From Plantago ovata (Eukaryota > Streptophyta > Magnoliopsida > Lamiales > Plantaginaceae): a stretch of 64,000 bases of DNA. The stretch lies in the NCBI GenBank assembly GCA_028274465.1, contig CM051455.1, positions 69,236,985 through 69,300,984 of the forward strand, written 5' to 3'. Positions 1 to 10,856 of this stretch are shown piece by piece. Below the pieces are notes generated by a model that searched no databases, was not told the origin of the DNA, and saw only the letters and a list, made by a program, of their open reading frames with translations. How positions within the stretch are numbered: position 1 is the stretch's first letter; each line of letters starts with the position of its first letter. Made by a program: the position numbers and the translations under genes.

Positions 1-1
1 A

Positions 2-2317
2 TACAACAAAACTCCTTATAAATTGTTTGTTGGAAGACCTCCTAACATCACTCATCTAAGAGTATTTGGTTGCAAGTGTTTCGTTCTTAACAATGGTAGA
101 GAATACCTAAGAACATTTCAACCAAAGGCAGACGAAGCGATATTTCTCGGCTACTCCTTGCATAGTAAAGCTTATAGAGTTTACAACAAAAAGGCACAAA
201 AGATTGAAGAATCAGTGCATGTTGTATTCTACGAAAAGTCACAAGGTGTGCCTGTTGAAGAAGAAATATCAGATTGTATGAATTAGCTAATCATACATGA
301 GCAAAGAACTGAATCTGATGCTAGGCAAATCAAGTCAATTGAACTAAATGATGATTCTGACAATGACTCTCCTCCCCCTAGTCATGACAAGATAAATATA
401 GTTCATGACAAAGAATTTCCAGCAAAAGACGCGGTTGCTCCGGAAGTTGCTGAAATTACGCAATCTCCAGTGCCTGCTGATGAACTACCTCAATCAAGCA
501 ATGCTGAACAAGCAGTTGCTGATGAACAAATCTCAGCAGAGACACAAATTCCCAGTAGTACTGAACAAGTACATGCTGAAGAGTCACATGCTGATGAGCA
601 AACATATCCTGATCCAACAAACAGAAAACCTGTTAATAAATGGATTAGAAATCATCCCTCTACGGATATGATTGGCGATATTAATAAACGCCAAGTGACT
701 AGATCCAAAGCTACTCATGGACTTGCTGAAGAAGCAATTGTCGTAGAAGTAGAATCTTTGTTCTCTTGCTTTGTTTCAGATATTGAACCTAAAACCATAG
801 AAGAAGCTTTAAAGCATTCGGAATGGATAAAGGCAATGCAAGAAGAACTGGATCAATTTGAAAGAAACAAAGTCTGGAAACTTGTGCCACTTGCTGAAGA
901 CAAGAAAGCTATTGGTACAAAGTGGGTGTTCAGAAACAAGCTGAGCGAGTCTGGTGAAGTAACAAGAAATAAAGCACGCTTAGTTGCTCAAGGTTACTGT
1001 CAGACTGAAGGATTGGACTATGATGAGTCTTATGCACCAGTTGCAAGATTGGATGCAATTAGGCTTTTCTTAGCCTTTGCTGCTCACAATGACTTCATTG
1101 TTTACCAAATGGATGTTAAAAGTGCATTCTTAAATGGTGAACTTGCTGAAGAAGTCTACCTAGAACAACCCCCTGGCTTTGAACTTCCCTCAGAAATCAA
1201 GATGGTATACAAGCTTCAGAAAGCTGTATATGGTCTAAAGCAAGCACCAAGAGCATGGTATGATACCTTGGCTAAATTCTTACTGGAAAATGGTTTCAAG
1301 AAAGGTGAAGTTGACAAAACTTTATTTACCATGAACCATGATGGTAAAATACTCTTAGTTCAAATTTATGTGGATAACATAATTTTTGGATCTAAGGACA
1401 AGCAACTTTGTGATGATTTTGCCAAACTCATGACAAATAAGTTTGAAATGAGTATGATGGGAAAATTGAATTACTTCCTAGGATTGCAAGTCAAGCAACT
1501 CAAAGATGGAATATTCATAAATCAAGCAAAGTATGCGAAAGAAATGCTCATAAAGTTTAGGATCAAAGAGGATGAGAAACCTGAAAAGATCCCTATGAGT
1601 GTTGGTACCAAATTGGGCTATACTAAAGAGGACAAAAGTGTTGAAGAACACAAGTATAGGAAGCTCATTGGTTCCTTGTTGTATCTAACAGCAAGTAGAC
1701 CTGACATTCAGTATGTTGTTTGTGTGTGTGCAAGATTCCAATCTGATCCAAGAGAATCACACTACAAAAAGGCAATCAAGATACTGAAATATGTTAAAGG
1801 TACAGTCAATGTTGGATTATGGTATCCTAAAGATTCTGGACTTGAATTGGTTGGTTATTCTGATGCTGATCATGGAGGATCAACTCTTGATAGAAAAAGT
1901 ACCTCTGGAACTTGTCAGTTTTTGGGTACTAGATTAATATCATGGTTCAGCAAGAAGCAAACCTGTGTTGCCAATTCATCTACTGAATCTGAATACATTG
2001 CAGCTCGTTGTTGCAGAGCTCAAATCCTATGGATTCAACAACAATTAAGAGATTATGGTATTTCTGCAAAGAAAACACCAATCTTTTGTGATAATACAAG
2101 TGCAATTGCAATCACGCAAAATCCTAAGTTTCACTCTAGGACTAAGCACATTGATATTAGACATCATTTCATTAGGGATCATGTGGAAAAAGGTGATATT
2201 GAGGTTGTGAAAGTTGGCACTGATGATCAGCTTGCTGATATCATTACCAAGCCCCTACCGGATAATAGGTTCGCAATGCTAAGGTATAACCTTGGATTGA
2301 TTGAACTACCTCAATAA
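2..2317 (+). pseudogene. pol: Copia pol, C-terminal part: integrase end, reverse transcriptase, RNase H
   Basis: The frame opens at the window edge inside the integrase C-terminal region ([12 protein letters not shown]) and runs through the copia RT (starting near [12 protein letters not shown], with [17 protein letters not shown] and [11 protein letters not shown]) to the RNase H ([43 protein letters not shown]). It ends with TAA at 2315-2317. A TAG at 284-286 interrupts the frame; the sister copy Cop4 has AAG there, so this is a nonsense mutation. The RT catalytic motif YVDD reads YVDN (1367-1378, Asn codon 1376-1378) while Cop4 keeps YVDD, so polymerase activity is very unlikely. The product would have copied element RNA into cDNA in virus-like particles. 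Confidence 0.93.
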
Positions 2318-2335
2318 AAGATACAATTGGCAGAA

Positions 2336-2676
2336 TGCTGAAACAGGTATTCAGCAAGCCAAAGTCACTGATTTCTTCTAAGAAATGATAGGTCATTGCA
2401 TGTTTGCTGAAACAGGCATTCAGCAAGTAATTCCTTCAAAACGGGCATTTGTTAGGAAACTTGATCACTTGCTGAGACAGGCACTCAGTAAGAGAAAAAA
2501 ACTTAAGGATTGCTGAGACAGGCACTCAGACAATCAAAAGATACTGAAACAGGTATTCAGGTATCTATGGAATTTTCTGAGACGGGAACTCAGAAAAAGA
2601 GCAAAGCTCATCTCTCAGATTTTACCAAAGGATGTCTCAAGTTCAAAAGAATTTACTGATACGGGAAATCAGAAAT
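2336..2676 (+). repeat. Array of eight short hairpins with a conserved ACRGGNA loop
   Basis: Just after the pol stop there are eight inverted repeats with 7-nt loops: 2336-2356, 2404-2426, 2437-2451, 2468-2492, 2509-2534, 2540-2565, 2573-2597 and 2651-2676. Loops read ACAGGTA, ACAGGCA, ACGGGCA or ACGGGAA. The loop-proximal stem base pairs change together (CTGAA/TTCAG, CTGAG/CTCAG, CTGAT/ATCAG). Most stems are 7-9 bp, and the fifth, sixth and eighth carry a single bulge five pairs from the loop. The third has only a 4-bp stem (CAAA/TTTG). Cop4 has the start of the same array at 63839. The covariation points to selection on RNA structure. The function is unknown. Confidence 0.85.
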
Positions 2677-3203
2677 ATCTTTTAAACTTAGGAAATTATG
2701 AGATATCTAAGTAAGGGGGAACTTTCAGCAAGTATCTAGGTTGTTAATTCAAACTCGCTGAAAAGATTCTTGTCTATTTCAGCAAGCAATCTATCCCTTA
2801 AAACTCGGTAAAATCAATTTGTGACGTTAAACTGGCACAGATAAACTCGCAATAATCATGACATGAAATTCAATCGTGGCCACTGATTAAAAGGAGTTAC
2901 TTATCTAACGGCTAACAAAACAAAGAGAGAGAGTGCTCTGACGGTTTTAGTTAGTGGGCCACTACGCATTCAATGCAAAGGCTCCACTAACTCCATTGTT
3001 TCTCTGTTTTACCCTTGCTGAGAGCTCAAATCGATTGAGTTTCTCACACACCAGAGACACTATATAAAGAAGGAGTTAGAGAAATGACAAAATTCTTTAA
3101 CTCACATTTCCTTTCTCTGCAAATTTTAGCCTGAATCTACTGTACCTCCGGTCAAAAAGCAAACTATCTCTTTTCGTACACATTTTCTTGCTCTATAAAA
3201 GAA
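2677..3203 (+). other. Cop1 spacer between hairpin array and ORF2
   Basis: No credible coding frame is visible. It contains a purine run (AGTAAGGGGGAAC, about 2709-2721) that resembles the element's own polypurine tract, and an AGGGGGAACTT word also found in the LTR near 12893. It then runs into a TATA box and a pyrimidine-rich leader ahead of the ORF2 start at 3204. From 2926 onward it is repeated after the assembly gap. Confidence 0.6.
3061..3068 (+). promoter_or_regulatory. TATA box upstream of copia ORF2 (left copy)
   Basis: TATATAAA lies 136 bases before the ORF2 ATG at 3204, followed by a CT-rich leader. This spacing and context fit an internal RNA polymerase II promoter that could transcribe ORF2 separately from the LTR. 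This is inference from sequence only. Confidence 0.5.
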
Positions 3204-4658
3204 ATGGCTCCCAAGAGACAGTCTTCTAAGTCCTCAAAGTCGTCAAAGGTTGACAGTGCTGAAACACGCACTGCCCGGTGACTACTCCGGCCACAAACAC
3301 AACGAAAGTTGTGTTGAAAACGACCGAATCTCAGAAAAACCTATGCCTCCGTCATATCTTGACACTGCAAAGTGTGAGATGATGATGCAATGGGGAGGTT
3401 TGAAAAAGAAAAGTACATTAGGTACTTTTATGAACAAGACTCGATGACGAAAATGAAGAGGCGCTTGAGTTTATCAAGCAGCAAGGCCTCATGAACTTTA
3501 TCTCTGCTCGCACTAAGCAAGTGAGCATGATTGATACAATGGAATTCTACAACAATGCAGAAATCCAGTCCCTTACAGACAGTAAAGGAGTCAATGAAAA
3601 AGTGATCCTTACTTATGTTCAGAACACGCAAATCGTCCTGAAATGGACTGATTTAGCGGAGATTTTTCAGATTCCAACCACTGGAACTGAAGATGACGTC
3701 ACTGCCACTGACGAAGAAATTGAAGCTTTCTACAGTGACGTCAGAAATGAGAAAATGAAGAAAGGCGAGATAGCTCCCGTGACTTGGACAAAGCACGTTA
3801 AGAGAAAGCATCTCTGCCTCACTTGGTCTAGTAGCTCTGCTACTAATAAAAGTTCTTGACTCCCAAGTTGGAGGAATGACCAAGTAGGCCTGAGAAGATG
3901 GCCATTGCTGATGCATATCCATGAAAATAAAACGGAACTTAACTGGGCTAAGTACATTTTCAACAGGCTTGTTGATTGTGTTACTAAGTTTAAGGTAAGG
4001 TAGAAGACAACAAGGTCTCACCTTCCTTTCCAGTTATGTATGGAATCAAGATATGCTATATCCTTGAACATTTCAGGATTCAGCTAAGAAACCCATTGCC
4101 AATCAAGAAATCTGTGTGCAATGTGGGAAGATTTTCTACAAGCAGAATGTACCTAAGATTGCTGGAAAGAAACTAAGAAGACAACAACTGCAATGTTGTC
4201 AGCACAAGCCAGCAAGAAAGGTATACAACAGCTGCAGATGTTACCACTCAGCAACTTAGAGATGAAACTGCTGTAGATGGTGGTAACACAAATGAAACTG
4301 CTGTAGAAAATCAACAAGGTACGGTACAACAGCCGTTGCTGAAAATGCAACTATAGATGACTCTGGGAAACTGGAGAAACTAACAAGAAAAAGAGGAAAG
4401 CTGATGATGACACTCAGACTGCAGCGTCATCAGAAACCCGTACCTAAGAGGAAACGGACGAGCAACAAAAGGAAGAAAACACTGGCTCGCCAGTCAGTCC
4501 TGATGTCCAAGACTCTCAGACAATTCCCAGACAAATGCTGAACGCATTTGCCAGTAGATGTTGCTGAGGTAATACTGAAACCTATGTCAGCAATGTTGAA
4601 GTGTTTGCGGAAGCCTTCAACAATCAACTCAATGTTGATAATATCTACTGAGAAAAAA
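3204..4658 (+). pseudogene. Copia ORF2 N-terminal part, error-rich left copy
   Basis: The ATG at 3204 begins a Ser/Lys-rich start (MAPKRQSSKSSKSSK). The frame breaks repeatedly by single-base indels, is clean only between about 3491 and 3859, and stops at the assembly gap. It matches 5055-6526 almost base for base apart from indels. Errors here increase toward the gap, while the right copy is worse near its own start. I infer that this is the poorly polished end of a contig that overlaps the next contig, not a second gene. Its content is described under the right copy. Confidence 0.75.
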
Positions 4659-4758
4659 NNNNNNNNNNNNNNNNNNNNNNNNNNNNNNNNNNNNNNNNNN
4701 NNNNNNNNNNNNNNNNNNNNNNNNNNNNNNNNNNNNNNNNNNNNNNNNNNNNNNNNNN
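4659..4758. other. Assembly gap of exactly 100 N
   Basis: Positions 4659-4758 are all N. A run of exactly 100 is a common placeholder for a gap of unknown size. The 1.7 kb on the two sides is the same sequence, which suggests that the true gap is negative, meaning the contigs overlap. Confidence 0.97.
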
Positions 4759-6526
4759 AGAGAGAGTGCTCTGACGGTTTAGTTTTAGTGGGCCACGACG
4801 CATCATGCAAAGGCTCCACTAACTATCTCCCATGTTTCTCTGTTTTACCCTTGCTGAGAGCTCCAAAATCGATGAGTTTCTCACACACACCAGAGACACT
4901 ATATAAAGAAGGAGTTTAGAGAAATGACAAAATTCTTTAACTCACATTTCCTTTCCTCTGCAATTTTAGCCTGAATCTACTGTAACCTCCGGTCCAAAAA
5001 GCAAACTATCATCCTTTTCGTACACAGTTTTCCTTTCTTGCTCTATAAAAGAAAATGGCTCCAAGACAGTCTTTTCTAAGTTCCTCAAAGTCCAGTCAAA
5101 GGTTGACAGTGCTGAAACAAGCACTGCCCGTGACTACTCCGGCACACAAACACAACGAAATGTTGTGTTGAAAAAACGACCGAATCCAGAAAACCTATGC
5201 CTCCGTCATATCTTGACACTGCAAATTGTGAGAATGATGATGCAATGGGGAGGTTTTGAAAAGAAAAGTACATTAGGTACTTTTATGAACAAGAACTCGA
5301 TGACGAAAATGAAGAGGCGCTTGAGTTTATCAAGCAGCAAGGCCTCATGAACTTTATCTCTGCTCGCACTAAGCAAGTGAGCATGATTGATACAATGGAA
5401 TTCTACACAATGCAGAAATCCAGTCCCTTACAGACAGTAAAGGAGTCAATGAAAAAGTGATCCTTACTTATGTTCAGAACACGCAAATCGTCCTGAAATG
5501 GACTGATTTAGCGGAGATTTTTCAGATTCCAACCACTGGAACTGAAGATGACGTCACTGCCACAGACGAAGAAATTGAAGCTTTCTACAGTGACGTCAGA
5601 AATGAGAAAATGAAGAAAGGCGAGATAGCTCCCGTGACTTGGACAAAGCACGTTAAGAGAAAGCATCTCTGCCATTCACTTGGTCTAGTAGCACTGCTAC
5701 TAATAAAAGTTCTTGACTCCCAAGTTGGAGGAATTGACCAAGTAGGCCTAAGAAGATGGCCATTGCTGATGCATATCCATGAAAATAAAACGGAACTTAA
5801 CTGGGCTAAGTACATTTTCAACAGGCTTGTTGATTGTGTTACTAAGTTTAAGGTAAAGGTAGAAGACAACAAGGTCTCACCTTCCTTTCCAGTTATGTAT
5901 GGAATCAAGATATGCTATATCCTTGAACATTTCAGGATTCAGCTAAGAAACCCGTTGCCAATCAAGAAATCTGTGTGCAATGTGGGAAGATCTTTCTACA
6001 AGCAGAATGTACCTAAGATTGCTGGAAAGAAAACTAAGAAGACAACAACTGCAAATGTTGTTAGCACAAGTCAGCAAGAAAGGTATACAACAGCTGCAGA
6101 TGTTACCACTCAGCAACTTAGAGATGAAACTGCTGTAGATGGTGGTAACACAAAAGACACTGCTGTAGAAAATCAACAAGGTACGTGTACAAGAGCCATT
6201 GCTGAAAATGCAACTATAGATGACTCTGGAAAACTGGAGAAATCCAACAAGAAAAAGCGGAAAGCTGATGATAACACTCAGACTGCAGCGTCATCAGCAA
6301 ACCCCGTAACTAAGAGGAAACGGACGAGCAACAAAAGGAAGAAAACACTGGCTCGCCAGTCAGTCCCTGATGTCCAAGTCCTCTCAGTCAATTCCCAGAC
6401 AAATGCTGAACGCATTTGCCAGTAGATGTTGCTGAGGTAATTACTGAAGCCTATGTCAGCAATGTTGAAGTGTTTGCGGAAGCCTTCAACAATCAACTCA
6501 ATGTTGATAATTCTACTGAGAAAAAA
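4759..6526 (+). repeat. Second copy of 2926-4658, probable false duplication
   Basis: The first bases after the gap (AGAGAGAGTGCTCTG) match 2926 onward, and the last bases before it (TCTACTGAGAAAAAA) match the stretch ending at 6526. The whole block, including spacer, TATA box and the first third of ORF2, is therefore present twice and is bounded by the gap on both sides. Confidence 0.85.
4900..4907 (+). promoter_or_regulatory. TATA box upstream of copia ORF2 (right copy)
   Basis: This TATATAAA duplicates the site at 3061-3068 and lies 155 bases before the ATG at 5055. If the contigs overlap there is only one real site. Confidence 0.45.
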
Positions 6527-7120
6527 CCACAAGGCAGTGGAAACGAAATTCCTGCCCAAAAACCTGATATCTACATTGTAGATAATCTAGATGATCCAAC
6601 TTTGAGACCAGCAAATGACATTGCTACTGATCTGCAAAGAGCGGCACTTGCTGATGCTGCTGAAAAGATGGTTGCTGAACAAGCAACTCATCAAGTTGCT
6701 GAATCACCGCTTGCTGAAGGACTAGTTGCTGAGACAGCAATGGTTCAAGTCCAAGAAGTTGCTGAAACTCAAGAAGCATTATTCAACGACGCATCTCGTG
6801 ATGCTGAGAATACTGGCCCAAGTTCACCCAAGACATCAATTGATAAAGTCCAGCTTGTACTGGAAGAATTAAGCAAACAAATGGAGTTGGAAATTAAAGA
6901 ATCATCCAACAAATCAATTGATATCTTCATGACAAGCAGTGAGGTCAAGGGTCAAGATGCTTCTGCTCAACTTGTCATTTCAGAGACAAGGGAGATTGCT
7001 GAAACCGCACAGCTTTCTCAGATAGAGCAAAACCAGAAGTCTGCTGAAGAAACAGTCCAAGAAGCTGAAGAAACTGATAATGCTGAAAGGACTAAGCCAC
7101 AACCTGTCCTTCTTCAGCAG

Positions 7121-7195
7121 GTAGTTAATTCAACCATCAGTATAACTTCAATTTCTGAAAATTGTTCTTTTGCTAACATTATATTATCTCTACAG
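7121..7195 (+). other. Candidate mini-intron 1 in copia ORF2 (75 nt)
   Basis: The donor is CAG/GTAGTTAAT and the acceptor is ATCTCTACAG/ACTTC, with a plant-like branch site (TGCTAAC) about 20 bases upstream. It starts on a codon boundary and is 25 codons long without a stop, so retained and spliced forms both keep the frame. It is visibly richer in A+T than the flanking exons. Confidence 0.55.
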
Positions 7196-7264
7196 ACTTC
7201 TCAAGATGCAAGTCAGATGGTTGCTGAAGCCTCTGCACCAGAACCAACACTCCCTGCTCAGCAG

Positions 7265-7336
7265 GTAGTTAATAATTTTGGTATAAAAACTAAGTTTGAC
7301 AGCTTAGTACTTGTGTCTAACTCTAATTTATTTCAG
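7265..7336 (+). other. Candidate mini-intron 2 in copia ORF2 (72 nt)
   Basis: The donor CAG/GTAGTTAAT has the same nine bases as intron 1. The acceptor is TTTATTTCAG/GATG, with CTAAC and CTAAT branch-like words just upstream. It is phase 0, 24 codons and stop-free. The exon between introns 1 and 2 is 69 nt, also a multiple of three. Confidence 0.55.
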
Positions 7337-7414
7337 GATGAACAAATGGAGGATGCTACTCAAGCTCCTCATGGAATGAAAATTGTACTACATGAGCTTG
7401 CTGACTCTCAGCAG

Positions 7415-7489
7415 GTATATCATGTTTCAGATATGAACTCTAAAACAATTCTCCAAATCATTTCTGATCTAAATAACGTTCTTTTTCAG
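7415..7489 (+). other. Candidate mini-intron 3 in copia ORF2 (75 nt)
   Basis: The donor is CAG/GTATATC and the acceptor GTTCTTTTTCAG/GCTC, with CTGATCTAAATAAC as the branch region. It is phase 0, 25 codons and stop-free. The preceding exon (7337-7414) is 78 nt. Each of the three upstream exons ends in CAGCAG, so each would end in Gln-Gln. Confidence 0.55.
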
Positions 7490-9577
7490 GCTCAAAAGGA
7501 GACCACTAAAGTGGTACTCATCACTGAAGATCATCAAGTAAGTTCTGAGGAACTGTACTTGAACTTCAAAAGGACTACTTTGTCAAGAGTTGCTAAGTCC
7601 GTCAGCAACTGGCAAAGGTACAGGCGAATGGATTTCTCAGATCTTCACCTTCATCTCTCAAATGAGAAAAAGAGATCTTCTCTGCTGAAGCTCGAAACAT
7701 TTGTCCACTCCATCCTTCCTGAAGAAATGACATATTCTCAGCAAATGAGCTCAAATCTGATTGCTCAAATCAGAGAGAATATGAAGACAAAATTCAAGAG
7801 TGCCTCTCCAGCTGAACAAGCTGAGGTGCTCAAAGGTCTATTTGTACCTATGGTGGCTGATCCCCACAAAATCAATGAGGAAGAGGAAGTGACAAGTGTT
7901 GCTTTGTATAAGCACGTTGAGCTAGTCATTATGACAGACGATGATGAAGAAGAAGAAGATTAGAACATTCCCACTGATCCCAATGATGATGAAGGGAAAG
8001 ATTCCAAGGACAAGAAAGACCATGATGATGACAATCAAGGTCCAAGTCCTGATGCTGGAGGATTGAAGTTAACAGCTGCTGAAAATGCTCAATCTGAAAA
8101 TCAGCAAGCTGAACAACAACAATCTCAGCAAGAATCTCAACCTCCTCCTACTGCTGCTGAAAATCAAGCACCTGTGCAAGGTGCTGATACTGAAGAAGAA
8201 TATGCCAGAAAAAGGGTTGCCTTGAAAAATGTCAAAAGTCCAGTTTCTGATGCCAAGGTTACTGAAGAAAACCTTGATGATGATGATGAACAAGATGAAG
8301 ATTACCAACGCGCTCTCCAGAACAGTCTCTTGATCCATGCAAGGCATACGCAGGATCTAGAAATTGGTCAATCTTCAGGAGTGAGATCAAAGGAAGTCCC
8401 CTCCCTTCCACTTACTACTGGCGAAACTCCAGTAATTGAGCCCCAAACTCAATTGAAACAACTAACTACTGGTGAAACTCCAGTTGTTGAGTCTGAAGCG
8501 TTGCCATCAGCAACCACTCAACAAAAGGAAGTGAAGCTACTGATAAAGGTTCAAAAGTTGCTCAACTTGATGAATCTGAGGATGATGACGACTTGTCAGA
8601 AATGAAGATGAACAATCCAAGAGAGACCCAAAAGTCGTTCAGATTCCTCCTCCTGATTACATCAATGATTTAGACGATGGTCTAAGAGCAGAATTGCTGA
8701 TGCGTGATGATCAGTTTGCTTCAGAAATTAAGGTTCATTCCTTAACACCTCATTTAGTGCCGTTCCCAAGAGTTGAGGAGTTTACTCCCACAATTTTAGC
8801 ACTAAAGGAAGTCCATAATGCCTGCAAAGCTGAAGATGATGCATTGCTTGCTGAGAGCCCACTTGACTTTGGAAAGATTTTGGCTACGGTGCTGAGACGC
8901 ACTACTACTTTGACCATAGCTCAGAAAGACATCAGTCTTTATCACAAAAGCTATGAAGAAGATGTAAGTCAAGCTCTAAAGCTAGCAAAGACCGCTCTCG
9001 TAAAAACACAGACTTTTATGGATGAGAAGGCCGCAACAGAGAAAAGACATGAAGAGAACATGATGAGCATTCAACAAGAGTTGTCAAAAATGACTTCTGA
9101 CCAACAACAAATCATCATGAAGTATAACAGTTTAAGTACTCTTGCTGAAAATTGCAATGAGTTTTATTCTCTACACATCACACCGATGTTGCAATCCATG
9201 TCTATGGGGGAAAAGAAGAGTACCAGAAAAAGAAACCAAACCCCTCCTGTTCATAACGTGCCACAGCCCATAGAACCACTTGCTGAAAAAGAGCAAAGTT
9301 CTAAAACGCAAGCAGAATCTGAGTTAAATTCAGCAAGTACCAAAAAGAGGAAAACCACTGCTGAAACTCAAGAATTTTGCCATACTGAAAGTCATCACAT
9401 TCTGAATGAAGATGATGACAATCAAACAATAGCTCAAGCCATAAGAGCTAGACCCTTAACAGCCTTGACTCCGTCTGGCCACTCAAAGCATTTCTCGTCT
9501 GACTCTTCAGCAAGAGATCAAGACAATGCTAAGACAAGAAGAAGAAGGCAAAGACAGGAAGAAAAAAGGCTGGCCAG

Positions 9578-10851
9578 TGATGAATGTGTATTTTACACTT
9601 TCACTCGAGTCTTTTTCACCTATTTTAGCTATCCTCTATGTTAATTTTGCAATAGTTTAGTACATTTTATTAGAATAGTGTCACGTTTCCCTTTAGATTT
9701 TATTTTACAAGTTTTGGTTGAAATTCGGGGATTTCCGGGCAATTATATTGAAGTTGACAAGGAATTGGTGTTCTAGAAGCCTATTTGGAGTATCTAAAGG
9801 TTTCCGGATAGGATTTGGAGTCTAGGGGTCGAATCTGGAGGTTAGAAGGCCACTAGAAGTCAGAAACCGAGTCCGAAAAGGTGAAGAAATCCAAATCCGC
9901 GTCGAAAAACGCGGAATTCCGCGAAAATAACGGGGGGCGAACCGCCGCAGCATGGGGCGCACCGCCCCGGAGTTTTTTCGGGCCTATATATAGTGCTCAA
10001 ATTTCTCTCCGAAAATCATATCTTTCCAAGCCTACTTTCTCACCTCTCTCTATAATTTTAGGTAGGAACTTCCCGGGGCCTGTCCTGGGAGTTCCGTATC
10101 TTAGGGGATACTTTTTCATAGCAGATTGGAGCTCGTAGGACCACAATCATCCGGAGATTGACAACCTTCGGTAACTTTGTATCTTACAGTTTTATTCTAC
10201 TTATTTTATTATATTCTTTCAACATGTTTTCTTCTTTGATTTCTGTTGATTGCATGCCTATTATGAGTAGCTAAACTTATCATTGGTGGTAGTATGTGAA
10301 TTCTTAGCGAGGGAAGATAATCATGCTAATGGCTATATCGCGCATTATACTCCGTGTCATTGCTTTATTTCGTTGATCAGTTGTAACCAAAATTCTCGTA
10401 TGTTGTATTGATTATTATGCACAATTGGACACTAGTCGACCATCAGACCAATTATCTTCGTAGTGTTGAATAATTACGGAACACATTAGGACAATCGTGA
10501 TTGACTAGTCAGACCAAATTATCTTCGTAGTGCTTAATACTTGCAACAGGACACTAGATTGATTCAAAGATCTCTATGCAAGACCGAGGAATTTATGCAT
10601 GATTATCGACCCATTATGTTAAGAAGGACCATACTATCACCAATCTCCATTATCTGCTACAAACCCCCTATTGCTATCTGTCTGCTGTTTTATATTCTCT
10701 TGTTAAATAGATAAAGCTAGTTATAGTCCTGAGAGAATGACACTCGAGTCATTCTACTGCTACACTACGGTTTTCGTTGTAGTTGTGGATTGCCTTTGGA
10801 AAATAACAAATTTATTTGACTGAACCGGGACTGACAAACTCGCGTTCATCA
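9578..10851 (+). mobile_element. sLTR-a: solo gypsy LTR inside Cop1 ORF2
   Basis: The 1274-base sequence starts TGATGAATG and ends CGTTCATCA, which are near-perfect inverted ends. It is flanked on both sides by GCCAG (9573-9577 and 10852-10856), a perfect 5-base target duplication. The ORF2 protein resumes directly on the other side. It belongs to the same LTR family as Gyp1-5. A TATATATA box follows a GC-rich palindromic block at about 9930-9970. A solo LTR is normally left when the two LTRs of a full element recombine. Confidence 0.95.
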
Positions 10852-10856
10852 GCCAG

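Larger units (their letters stand above)
5055..9577 (+). pseudogene. Copia ORF2 (post-pol 'env-like' ORF), N-terminal and central part
   Basis: This long ORF follows pol. Its N-terminal region (about 5340-6000) has an MEFYNNAEI...LTYVQNTQIVLKW...FQIP pattern followed by WAKYIFNRLVDCV. I think this resembles the domain called putative plant transposon protein rather than a viral envelope. Basic clusters (KKKRKADD, KRKRTSNKRKK) look like nuclear localisation signals. The middle is acidic and rich in Ala-Glu, Val-Ala-Glu and Gln, with coiled-coil character, and contains three candidate introns (7121-7489). I see no signal peptide or membrane segment. Damage includes indels before 5457 and near 6420, a TAG at 7961-7963, and frameshifts near 8500-8690. 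A solo LTR inserts after 9577. Its function is unknown. Confidence 0.75.

Noticed and set aside
284..286. TAG in Cop1 pol as a programmed stop or start of a separate gene
   Set aside because: Cop4 has AAG at the same place and the frame continues unchanged on both sides, so it is a simple nonsense mutation.
2336..2676. CRISPR-like array
   Set aside because: The units are hairpins of changing stem sequence with irregular spacing and no spacers, in a eukaryotic retroelement.
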